DNA from: Aristolochia californica
Lineage: Eukaryota; Streptophyta; Magnoliopsida; Piperales; Aristolochiaceae
Direction: 5' to 3'
DNA length: 64,000 nucleotides
Assembly: GCA_029961685.1 (NCBI GenBank)
Contig: JARWKL010000014.1
Span: forward strand, 23,409,452 to 23,473,451
The notes under the pieces were generated by a model. It saw only the letters and a list, made by a program, of their open reading frames with translations. It made no database searches and was not told the DNA's origin. The position numbers and the translations under genes were made by a program. This document shows positions 20,038-31,140 of the stretch, one piece after another. Each line of letters opens with the position of its first letter. Position 1 is the first letter of the stretch.

Positions 20038-20205
20038 ATAACAATGAATTGGGTATAACATATGTCATTGACGTTAGTAGCAGTGCATGACTAATAAAAA
20101 TAAATTGGGTATAACATATGTCATCGACGTTAGTAGCAGTGCATCACTAATAAAAATGATTTGGGTATAACATATGTCATCGACGTTAGTAGCAGTGCAC
20201 CGAGA
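20038..20205. repeat. minisatellite, 56 bp x 3
   Basis: Three copies at exact 56-bp spacing (GGGTATAACATATGTCAT at 20051, 20107 and 20163), each containing GACGTTAGTAGCAGTGCA. The second and third are closer to each other than to the first. Confidence 0.95.
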
Positions 20206-20902
20206 ATCAACATCTTGTCAAGGGCATCATTATCAGACACAGAAAAGTTCCCTCTGTTGGACCAACCAAGAGAAAAGGAAGACTAGTAACTGGAATCTAA
20301 AAGTGTTTCTTTTTTCCTTAACCCACACCTGTGAAGGCTCCAGCAGAATGAAAAGAAGACTAGAAGGAAATATAAAACATTTTATTTGTCAAAAAAAAAA
20401 AAAAAACCATTGAACGCTTTACATTCTAGAATTCAACTCTCAGGAATACTATATGAAATACATAATGAATATTTCAAGTATAAACATTTTAGAATTAATA
20501 TTACTAGCTGAGATGGAGATTATAATGAATCCAACCGAGTATATAGTGTAATACTTGGTTGGACGAGTATCAACATTCATTAGCATTGAGTTCACAAACA
20601 GAAACACAACTAGCAACTCTCAAGTTGGATTAGTAATGTCCTGGTAAGACAGAAAACACATCTAGTAACCTTTTAGCAGCAGTTAGAAAAATATAGATGC
20701 TATGCAATAATTTTCCCATACAAAGTTGATGCTCTCTCCTTTTTTCCTCACTACTTACTAGAAACCTCATCTTTTGATAGCAGCTTCTAGCTTAGTCACC
20801 CTCTCTGATGGTATGAGTTGATGATTAATGCTTATCAAGGCAGAGAATTGCCTAGAAACAATTTGCTTTGCTTTTACTTAGTCACCGGCATCTACCAGAT
20901 AG

Positions 20903-21553
20903 TTAAATCAAAAGCCTCTCAGCCCACACAGCGTACAAAGATGTCCCCAAAACCAACATATACAAATAACTGAAAAGCTTATACATGGAAGAGAACTAAG
21001 GGATTATCACTGAAAGCAGATTATCATCAAACATTTCATGCCTAGACCTAAGAGTCCATTTTATGTCTATCCATAGCATACGCAAGCTTTTCTAAGATGT
21101 TACTTTTGTGATTTGAAATGCACTTCGCGATCACTCTTTGATAGGTGAAAGCGTACCGGCTTAGAAGTATACAAACGTGTAACTAGGGATTATCTTTAAT
21201 TTACCAAATCTTCAATGAGAGGATATCGACAAAATATTTGCAAAGCAAGGGAATAAATCAACAAATTCATACTCGTTTGCATGAAAAACTAACCATCATT
21301 ATTCAGTTATATCAAACTTACCTGTGAATAAATAAAGCCATCTCCACAACTGGTCGAAGCAAAGACGAACGATGTGACTCTCCGTGCTAGCTCACGCAAA
21401 AACATACCATAAAACGTGCACAATAGAACAGAGGGAAAGTTAAGTGACAGCATGAATTCGAAAACCGATGCACGACAAGTTACCGAAGGCCACCCACAAC
21501 AGTAAGAACAAAAATGAGCTACTTACCAGAATGTCTTCTAACAGGGAGACCAT
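20903..21553 (-). CDS. candidate three-exon gene for a 52-residue membrane peptide
   Basis: No family is recognised. On the minus strand, exon 1 coding starts with ATG at 21553-21551 and ends at 21527 before GTAAGT. Exon 2 is 21386-21322, after an acceptor reading GCTAG and before GTAAGT. Exon 3 starts at 20969 after TTTTCAG and reaches TAA at 20903. Joined lengths 27+65+67 nt keep one frame of 52 codons. The peptide starts MVSLLEDILHGESHRSSLLR and its last third is hydrophobic (ALFIHSYLYMLVLGTSLYAV), one possible membrane segment. Upstream, 21554-21930 is GC-rich with a CT/GA run, like a plant 5' untranslated region. Another acceptor (GTGAG) gives a different 52-codon-scale frame, so the splice choice is uncertain. 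It could equally be a non-coding transcript. Confidence 0.35.
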
Positions 21554-21930
21554 TAATAAAGTCGTTGTGTTCCGTTTTGGTGCAATGATTTATAAGTTAT
21601 CTGCAGTAGAAGGACGATAGACTTTAGAAAAGGATGTAAACGCAACCAATTCGAATAAAGGTAGCAACTTGCTGCATTGGTTTGAAGAACCGAAACAAAT
21701 TTAAGGTCGAGAGAGAGGGCGAGAGAGAGAGAGAGAGAAAGCGCGACCTGCTGGTGAGGGAAGCTCCTTGGCGACGGACGGCTACTGCTGCTCAACACGG
21801 AAGTGGACGCAACGGAATCCGGCGCCGGGGTAAGGCTTCAAGCAGACGAGCCGCAGAAGGCGAAAAGGAAATTTTCGTTAATTGCCCTGATTCACCTCCT
21901 CCACTTTCCCTAGAAAATAATCCGTAATTG
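21554..21930 (-). promoter_or_regulatory. GC-rich, CT-repeat region, possible 5' UTR and promoter
   Basis: Compared with its AT-rich surroundings this block is GC-rich (CGGCGCCGG near 21818) and has a CT-repeat on the minus strand (21708-21740). CT-rich patches are frequent near plant transcription starts. It lies directly upstream of the candidate spliced gene at 20903-21553. Confidence 0.4.
21708..21740. repeat. (GA)n microsatellite
   Basis: GA repeats of about 33 bases interrupted by GGGC, within the GC-rich block. Confidence 0.9.
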
Positions 21931-24900
21931 AAAAAGGGAAAACAGCAGCTACTCAATTTTCATTTGTATTCGATATTTAAAAATTATTTTATTGCACATA
22001 ATTTGAGATTTTAAATTTTAATATTTTTAATATTTAATTATTTTAATTTGAGATTTTAATTTTTTGTTTTATGATAAGAATAGGTGATAATATTTTTATC
22101 AATATAATAAAATAAGTAATATTTATATAAATAAATTAATTATTATAATAAGTACCTCATTGAAAAGAGCCTCTTTTTTCTCTAAACCCAAAACCCTAAA
22201 CTCTTTTCCCTTAGTTAAAAAAAGGTATAAGTTGCCAAACGACATGTTAGCTTACATGGAATTTTCCATACTTATAAAGCCGCAAAACAGAACCACTTTT
22301 TTTCTCCTCTTATCCTTGTTTTCTGCCCGTAGATGTTGCCAAATGCCCTCAACATCGAACCAAGCCAAGATTGAGCCTGCATATGTTTAAGCCTAGCTTG
22401 ATCTGAATACTCTGAATTCAAGTATAACCTCAAACCCAAAAATTTTAATTAACTTCAAACTCGAACTAAAGCCAGGTTCAAGCTCAAACTTACATTTAAA
22501 ACTACAAAAAAAAAAAATTATAAAAAATAAAGAAAGTATTGTGATGAACTTAGTACTATTGAACGCTATCATAAAGGAGTTGATGATTTTGCAATAAACA
22601 AACTAATTAATAATAACCAACTTAATAGACCTAAAAGAAAGAGTAAACACCTCCATCAATGGTGTTTATTCTATTGCCAAACAATAACATTATTTTGAGG
22701 AACCCAAAAGGGTTGAACGATTAATCGTTTATGTGGTTTGAGGTAAATAAGAGCAACTATTAACCAACTAAAGAGAGTATTGACAAGAACAATTAGAGTA
22801 AAATGTATTTTCATTAAAAAAATTATGCTAATGAGTCGGCTCATGAGCTAACATGCTAAGCTTGAAAAATCTCAAGTTTGACTTGTTATACTTAATGAAC
22901 TTTATTTCAAGTCTGAGTTCGAGACAAACTCAAGTTATAATTGAATTGAACCAAGTTTTTTTCGAGATGAGCATGAACAGTTTACAAACCAGTTTAGCTT
23001 GGTGCCAATCTACCTCTGCCATATGGGTGCTACCTATTCCGAGGACTTCAATCTGAAGTCATTCTCCAAGTCACTGGGACTTCATAGATAATTACTCTGA
23101 ATGGTCGATTCAGTGGGTTAATCCCTTCTTCCAACACCCTGCTCTTGCAAGAATAAGAACTTGTTCTTTCCTTCAATTCCATACACGAGAACCGCTATCA
23201 AAAACCCATAAAATCTCTCATCTTTCTCACCTGAGCTGCATAAGAACACCATATTGATCTCCAAAGTCTCATTTCTTGTCTTCCTTCTCATCGTCCATGA
23301 AGAACCTCTCGATTGGTTACGAGCAAAGCTAAAACTATAGCATCCTCAATTAGTTTTCTGCTCTAAGTTAGCTCTCTCTCACCCATATTGATCAACTTTT
23401 CTCGTGATAGTTACACTGATGGACTCTAAGATAGGGATGCAAGCAAAAGGATGGCAAAGGGTTTAGTACTCTCAAAATAGAAGAGACTGAAACTTCAAAA
23501 GTAGGATTGAAAATAGGAAATGTTCCATGTTCCCTGCAATAGCAATATTATTCAAGACAATAGAACTAGTCTATCAGAGCTCAATTAAGCACAATTACAA
23601 GCTGATAGAGTAGCAGTTTCATCTACAAAAGATGTAATAGGGCAACTTCTCTACTACTTTTTCCAGGATAGTGACTAAGGCAGGAAGAAAATGATAATGG
23701 CTTTAGCAACAAACATCCCAGAAGCTTCAACTTTCAAATTTGGATGTCTGTACAATTCAATCTTCTTCCCTTTCTGAGAGGAGACCACAGGGCAGCAACT
23801 TTTCTGAAGAGAATAAAAGAAAGTAGTCAGAAGTCTCTTCACGGCTTTAAGTGCATGTTTAAAATAAGATTTCGGTTACATATCTCAGAAAAAGCTAAAA
23901 TCCCTAATGTATTTAATTTTGTTCTTGAAAGAGCAATCAGAGAAGAGAACAAAAAATTATCAAAACTGGAATCTTTCCATTAAATTTACAATCATATTAC
24001 AGAATAGCAGGAATTCTTCATAACCCTGATTTCTTTAAAAAAAATATAACTGCATTGCTAAAAAGAAGATTACCTGCATAAAATTGTATCTTTCTCTTCC
24101 AATTGATTCATTCTAAGCAATAGCAAAATAATTCAAGATGGGGTAGTGACCAAATTTGTCTTTTCTCTTTAAAGGTGGGAGATATTCTTCAGCTAAAATG
24201 TAAGTACTTAACAGTTATTTTGATTTACATTACACCCACCAAATTCAAATCAAATTTTCCCCAGAATTTCACTAGGGAAAGAACTCAAAATGACATTTTC
24301 AGAGTTCCCTTCAACAATATATAGACTCGGACGTTTACCAATTGTAATGCAGAAGACTTCACTCCCTGCATCTACAACAAGGTATCCTATGAAATTTTTT
24401 TTTTTTTTTTTGCAACTTTGGAAGAATACTTAAGCAACCAACCACTCCACCTCACAAGACCTCTCTTAATCCACTAAAACCAAGAGACATATGTAGTTCA
24501 ACAAATCCTCAGTAAAAGTACAAATATGCCAATGCCTTGAATGAAGGCCTGTCCAGGAATTTTACCGTTTTTTTTTTCCAGCTTGGCTTCATTCTAGCAA
24601 CCATTATTGCTACATGTCCCAAGTGCACCTCTAGGAAGAACTGCAGAAACCGAAGTTAACTTCAAGGAAAACTATAGGGGGTAGCATCTCACTACCTGCA
24701 CGCCAGAAGATTTGTACCTCTAGACATTAAAAGATTGCAGATATCACTAGGATGTATTTCAAAAGACTCTAGCATAGAACGATCTTTTTATGCTTCTTCT
24801 ACATAAGTGGTCGGAATAAAAAGGGAACCTCAAGTGCTTCTTCTACACGTGCTTTTGCAGCCTCTCCTAGAAAGCCTTCAACCACCCACAGTGGATCTTT

Positions 24901-25395
24901 CAATGAATCCAAGTTGCCAAAGTTATATTTTGAGCTTCGGACTTCAGAAGCGCCTTGGCGTTATTTCCTCACCCACTTTCTGGCCCACTATAGTTGCAAA
25001 AGGCATCTATTGTTCTATAATTGATCGACCTTCTTGGTCATTGCAATAACCACAACCTTAACCCACCCTTCCGGCTCTTTGTGCCTTTTTAGAAGCTCTT
25101 TTTCAAGCTCTGCTCACTTGTTCATGCAAATCAAACTTGTGGATCTGTTGCAGTAAGAATTTCCCTAGAACCTTTACAGTCCCTTGAAATTCTTTGACAT
25201 CTATTTTCTTTCTCTTTGCATGTCTATGTTGCAATAGAAAGGTGGTTACTAATTCCATCCCTTCCCATTTTTGCATCAGCTACAATGCATCAAACATACC
25301 TTGGTTGGTCTCTCAACCCAACACTTGTTTTTTTTTTGGGGGGGGAATGTTGATAATTTTATTTCAAACAAAGAGAAGATACATAAAGGGAGAAC
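21931..25395. other. AT-rich intergenic DNA with an old duplicated block
   Basis: No gene is recognised. The part 23380-24960 is a diverged copy of 13303-14900. The stretches 22390-22540 and 22850-22990 hold CTCAAGTTTGA / GAGTTCGAG-type words like those at 7425-7565 and may be the two ends of a small non-autonomous transposon. A T run is at 24397-24411. A minus-strand stretch near 23150-23300 reads MVFLCSSGEKDERFYGF but has no known motif. Confidence 0.4.
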
Positions 25396-25841
25396 TGTTA
25401 GAATTTTTATAATCTTAAATCATAATCCAAATTTTTCATCACGCTAGATTATTAGGATTCGGGATACATACCTGGATCCAATCCGAAATTTCGTCTGATG
25501 GGGAATTACTAAGATGAATAGATGGATGGTTTTATGATCTTCCTCAACTAAATCACCTTTATTCTACTAGGGGACCGTCGTGACTCTTCCGGATGGGGAG
25601 AAGAGAAACCACGTTGGATTTAGTGTATCGGGAACCACAACCCAGATGTTTTAATTATATTGTTTAATTAGGGTTCCCATAATTCTCTAATTAAGACAAT
25701 ATGGGTATCTACTCAATTGGCCCATATTCATTCTTTAACAGTCTATGGGCTTACCAAAATTAGACCATTTAATTTTAGCTCATATTAAATATAATTGAAT
25801 AAAATATGTTACCCAACTTATGAAACGTGAGTTTCCTAACA
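25396..25841 (-). repeat. 3' LTR of a copia remnant
   Basis: On the minus strand the 446-bp LTR begins TGTTAGGAAACTCACG after the polypurine tract AAGTGGGAGAT (25842-25852) and ends AAAATTCTAACA, with six-base inverted ends TGTTAG/CTAACA. The element body follows at 25842-26590. The base block beyond the LTR end is AGAAC; no partner for a TSD is visible because the 5' side is lost. Confidence 0.85.
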
Positions 25842-26590
25842 ATCTCCCACTTGGGTTACATATCATTCATGAAACAATTATATCACAAATTCTTTAGGCA
25901 CGCATCTGTATACTATGGAACCATCTTATATATTAATAATGGAACCACCGTGACTATCATCACAATACAGTAGTGACTAAACCACGATGACCACCATATT
26001 AATACACTCAATGACATAGCTCAAATATGGATGAGTAACATGGAAATTACATGCAATGTGATATCGTACATGCCTATTTCCAATTGGTCATTCTTTAGTC
26101 TTTAGTGAGATCTTTCCAAAGTCCTTAATGCAATGCGAACATTGCTCATAAAAGAAACACAAGCAAGTTCAAAAAGAATCTAATAAATAATTAATTTTAT
26201 TATGAAAAAATTGAATAACTCCATGTCTAAAGCAAACATATAGTACATAAATGACTCCCACTAAACCAAGGTATCCTCAGAAATGTGCTCATGAAAGACC
26301 TTAGGCGTTAAGCCCTTGGTTAATGGGTCTGTTAGCATAACGTATCCCTTTATGTTCTATAGAAATCTGCTTATCCTAAACTCTCTCCTTAACAACTAGA
26401 AACTTGATGTCGATAAACTTCAACTTCTTCGAGCTCCTGTTGTTGTAGGAATAAAGTACCGCCGAGTTATTGTCACAATAAATCTTTAATGGCCTATCAA
26501 TGCCATCTACCACACGCAGCCTAGTGACAAAGTTTCGCAACCATATTCCGTGGTTGGACGCCTCAAACAAGTAATGAACTCCGCAACCAT
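25842..26590 (-). pseudogene. copia RNase H fragment and 3' untranslated region
   Basis: Minus-strand translation gives NHGIWLRNFVTRLRVVDGI, RPLKIYCDNNSAVLYSYNN and KLKFIDIKFLVVKERV (26575-26376), the RNase H domain of copia pol with its CDN motif. After a stop it goes on in frame with EHKGIRYANRPINQGL, matching the usual LTKGL ending. The rest to 25842 is the untranslated tail of the element. Reverse transcriptase and everything upstream are gone; the trace stops near 26590, where the long direct repeats begin. Confidence 0.85.
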
Positions 26591-26599
26591 GGTTAACAA

Positions 26600-28618
26600 G
26601 ATAGCCATAATAAGGAGTAGTTATAGTATAATTAACAAGATATTTTTATAACTTAGGAAACTGAGCTTAATACCCACTTATCCCAAATAAACATAAAAAA
26701 TCATAATACTATAACTTACCAACCAAGAGATTATATTTATTTTTATAATGGTAGAACTTTATCAACCAATGCCAAAGAAAACAGAGTCAACAAGCCTTTA
26801 AGAAAATACTATGAAACATAGAAGATAACAACACAGAAGAGAAAAATTAAGAGAGTGATAGTCAAGGAAACATATCAGGAGGTTGGTTCTTAGTCTCCAC
26901 CATAGCCTAAGGTTGTTCTTAGGATGTTGTATGAAAACAATATATATATATAAGATCTTGATCTATAATACAACAAACCTTAAATCTCTTAGCCTAATCA
27001 AAGACTTTTTGGACAAATTCATGACAACCCAAGTTTGAGGAACTAGATATTCTTTCTGCGAAAAAAAAATTAGGGACAAAAAGAATAGAAGGAAGTGCGA
27101 GAATGAACCTACCCCCACTATGTGACCCGTTTCCTCAATGTCTTCCACCTTCCTGAAACTACTCCACGTGCCTACCTTGCTTCGCAAGATCTACGACATA
27201 GAAAGTTTTTTACTACCCATTGATGACAATCACAACAGGTTCATGTCTCTCAGATAGGACAGATAGTTACCTTTCACAACAATGAATGAGTGAGAGCTTA
27301 AAAATATTTGTCTTAACTTTTTTCTCCATGTTCCTCATAGCAAGTTGGTAGAAAACTGTCTGGCCTATCTGAAGGACCTGAACCAATAGGGTTTCTTGAA
27401 AATGTCTTCAAGTGAAATTGACTTCCTGTTTCCGATGCTAGAGAAACAAAAGGTGAAAAGATAGCCATAATAAAGAGTAGTTATAGTATAATTAACAAGA
27501 TATTTTTATAACTTAGGAAACTGAGGTTAATACCCACTTATCCCAAATAAACATGAAAAATCATAATACTAGAACTTACCAACCAAGAGATTATATTTAT
27601 TTTTATAATGGTAGAACTTTATCAACCAATGCTAAAGAAAACAGAGTCAACAAGCCTTTAAGCAAATACTATGAAACATAGAAGATAACAAGATAGAAGG
27701 AAACATATATAGAGGTTGGTTCTTAGTCTCCACCATAGCCTAAGGTTGTTCTTAGGATGTTGTATGAAAACAATATATATATATAAGATCTTGATCTATA
27801 ATACAACAAACCTTAAATCCCTTAGCCAAATCAAAGACTTTTTGGACAAATTAATGACAACCCAAGTTCAAGGAACTAGATATTCTTTCAGCGAAAAACA
27901 AATCAAGGACAAAAAGAATAGAAAGAAGTGCGAGAATGTACCTGCCCCACTCTGTGATCGGTTTCCTCAATCCCTTCCACCTTCCTGAAACTATTCCACG
28001 TGCCTACCTTGCATCACCAGATCCACTCCATAGAAACTTTTTTTACTACCCATCGACGACAATCACAACAAGTTCACGTCTCTCAAATAGGACAGATAGT
28101 TACCTTTCACAACATTGAATGAGTGAGAGCTTAAAAATATTTGCCTTAAATTTTTTCTCCCTGTTCCTCAAAGAGTTCGTAGAAAACTGTCAGGCCTATC
28201 TGAAGGATCTGAACCAAGATATTTTTATAACTTAGGAAACTGAGCTTAATACCCAATTATCCCAAATCAACATAAATAATCAAAATACTAACTTACCAAC
28301 CAAGATATTATATTTATTTTAATAATGGTAGAACTTTTTCAACCAATGCCAGAGAAACAAAGAAAACAACCTTTAAGCAAATACTAAGAAACATAGAAGA
28401 TAACAAGATAGAAGAGAAAAATTAAGAGAGTGATAGTCAAGGAAACATATTAAGAGGTTGGTTCTTAGTCTCCACATAGCATAAGGTTGTTCTTAGGATG
28501 TTGTATGAGAACAATATATATACATAAGATCTTGATATATAATACAACGAACCTTAAATCTCTGAGCCAAATCATAGACTTCTTGCACAAATTCATGACA
28601 ACCCAAGTTCGAGGAACT
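26600..28618. repeat. three head-to-tail long direct repeats (about 860, 755 and 400 bp)
   Basis: Copy 1 starts with GATAGCCATAATAAGGAGTA at 26600; copy 2 starts with the same text at 27460; copy 3 starts 37 bp into the unit, at about 28214 (AAGATATTTTTATAACTTAG). All share the order: ATACCCACTTATCCCAAA, GGTTGGTTCTTAGTCTCCAC, a CCTAAGGTTGTTCTTAGG hairpin, an AT run, and CAAATTCATGACAACCCAAG. Copy 2 lacks about 27 bp (AATTAAGAGAGTGATAG). Copy 3 is cut at GAGGAACTA, where the copia element at 28619 begins; that word is also in the unit. No protein is recognised in either strand. Confidence 0.85.
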
Positions 28619-31018
28619 ATACTCCCCAACAAAATGGATTGGTAGAGAGGAAGAATAGAAAACTTTTGGAAGTAGTGCGTGCCTCTCTCTTTGGCATGAA
28701 CATGCCTCAATTTTATTGGGGCGAAGCTGTCAAATCTGCTGCATACCTTATCAATCGAACACCTTCTCGAGTTATAGACTTTCAAACACCTCAACAAAAA
28801 CTACACTCCCTAATTTCCATTCCCCATCTTCCAAATCTTGAACCCCGGGTTTTTGGGTGTACTGTATATGTTCATATCCCAAAAGTCTTACGAAATAAAC
28901 TTGATCCATTTGCCAAATGATCTATTTTTGTGGGCTATTCTAATTTTCAAAAAGGATATCGGTGCTATGATCCACACACCCGAAAGCTCTATATAACTCT
29001 AGATGCCTCTTTCCATGAATTACAACATTATTACTCAAGGGGAGTCTCTTCGAATTCTCTTCAGGGGGAGAGCTCAAGTGAAGAGAATGTTCAATAAGGG
29101 AATAGCGGAGGGGATGAGTTTGCTAAGTTAGAAGCGTTGAATGAACTTTTGAACCAACCAAGTCGTCATGATGTACAACAAGACTGTGCTCCCAACCATG
29201 AAGCCGAGAGTGAATCATTAATTTCGCTTGAAGAATCCTCATAGTTGCCTTCGTCTGCACCATCAACTAAAGAATCTACCCAGAATGTTCCTTCTCAGGT
29301 AAATACGAATCATGTGTTTGATGAATCTATTGAAACCTGTGTTCCTACAGAAAATATAACTCCTAGATATCCACAAAGATTGAATTGGGGAGTTCCAAAG
29401 AAACAATATGAACCTGATCTTGATGCTAAAACAAAATACTCGATCAACAACTATGTGTCCTCCCATAGGTTGACTAAATCATATGCATTAACTATTGATC
29501 AATTATCCAGGGTTTCTATTCCTAGTAATGTGCAGGATGGAAAAAGGCGATGAACGAAGAGATGAATGCTCTACAAAAGAATGCCACTTGGGAACTTGTT
29601 TCACAACCTAACGGAGTGAAGACAATTGAATGTCGATGGGTGTTCATGGTGAAACTCAAACTGGATGGAAGTATTGAAAGATATTAAACTCGGCTAGTTG
29701 CAAGGGGATATACGCAAAGGCATGGGATAGACTATTAGGATACTTTTGCACCAGTAACTAAGATCAATACAATTCTCATTCTTATATATATAGCAGCAAA
29801 TCGAGACTGGCCTTTGCAACAAATTGATGTTAAAAATGCTTTTCTCAATGGAGACTTAGAAGAAGAAGTCTACATGGAGCTACCACCTGGAGTTAAAAAT
29901 GGTTCTTTATGTCAAGGTAAAATCTAAAAATTGAAGAAGTCATTGTACGGGCTGAAACAGTCACCTAGAGCATGGTTTGGGAGATTCTCGGCAACAATGA
30001 AGGAGTTTGGCTATAAGCAAAGTAACTCAAATCATACTTCGTTTATAAAACACAAAGAAGGAAAAGTAACGGCTTTAATTGTGTATGTTGATGATATGGT
30101 CTTGACAGAAGATGACCCATGTGAAAGGCAAGCTTTACAAGAGTATTTAGCCACTAAATTCGAAATGAAGGATCTCAGACAACTTAAATATTTTTTGGGA
30201 ATTGAGGTGGCAAGATCGAAACATGGAATCTTCCTTTCACAACGAAAATATGTGTTGGATCTTTTAGCCGAAACCGGAATGCTGGATTGTAAACCAGTAG
30301 AGACGCCCATAGAAATGAATCATAAGCTCGGAATTCTCTCAAGTCAAATCCCAATAGACAAAGAGTGTTCTACGCGATTAGTTGGATGATTAATCTACCT
30401 ATCACACATAAGACCAGATGTCGCATATGCAATGAGCATTGTGAGTTAGTTCATGCATGCACCAAGTGAAGAACATATGGAAGCGGTCTATCAAATCTTG
30501 AGATACTTAAAGAGTGCTCTAGGAAAAGGTTTGTTATTCACAAAAAAAGGTGTCTCTAACATTGAAGGATACACAGATTCTGATTGGGTAGGAGATAAGA
30601 CAACTAGAAGATCCACGTCTGGAATCTTGTCACGTGGCGAAGCAAAAAACAGAAGGTAGTATCAAGATCAAGTGCTGAAGCTGAATTTCGAGGCATGGCT
30701 CATGGTGTATGCGAATTGTTATAGATAAGAAATATACTGAGGGACTTAGGGATTGAATATGCTGAATCTATGAATCTCCACTGTGATAATAAGGCAGCCA
30801 TCAAAATTGCAAAAACTCTTGTTCAACATGATTGCACTAAACATGTTGAAGTTGATCATCATTTCATCGAGGAAAACCTCAATGGAAAGATTATACAATT
30901 TCCTTTTATTCCATCCAAGAATCAGTTGGCTAATATGCTCACGAAAGGAGTATCAGGGAAAGTATTTCATGGTATAATTGACAAGTTGGGTATAATCGAC
31001 ATCTATTTGATACCGTAA
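28619..31018 (+). pseudogene. copia pol: integrase end, reverse transcriptase, RNase H
   Basis: Begins inside integrase with YTPQQNGLVERKNRKLLEV (28619) and PQFYWGEAVKSAAYLINRTP, then the linker, reverse transcriptase (QQIDVKNAFLNGDLEEEVYM near 29820, KKSLYGLKQSPRAW at 29931, VYVDDMVLTEDDP near 30080 with the catalytic DD intact, FEMKDLRQLKYFLGIEVARS) and RNase H (EGYTDSDWVGDKTTRRSTSG near 30570, NLHCDNKAAIKIAKT near 30775, KHVEVDHHFIEE). It ends at TAA 31016-31018. Stops or shifts at about 28918, 29095, 29245, 29552, 29685, 29927, 30388, 30450, 30640 and 30720 make it dead. gag, protease and most of integrase are missing at the junction with the direct repeats. Confidence 0.93.
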
Positions 31019-31140
31019 TTATAGGAAATGATTTGTTTCCTTGATTGTTCCTGATTTTAAGATCTAAATTGGATCTTAATAAGGTTGTAAATGTATTATA
31101 AAAAGCCTCCATGAGGAGAAAAATACATATCATCAGAAAA
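31019..31140 (+). repeat. LTR fragment of the copia element
   Basis: Follows the pol stop. It has a TATA box (GTATTATAAAAAGCC near 31093-31107) with GATCTAAATTGGATCTTAATAAGG upstream, typical of an LTR U3/R border. No canonical TG start or polypurine tract is kept and the right end runs into unrelated sequence, so the limits are approximate. Confidence 0.5.
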
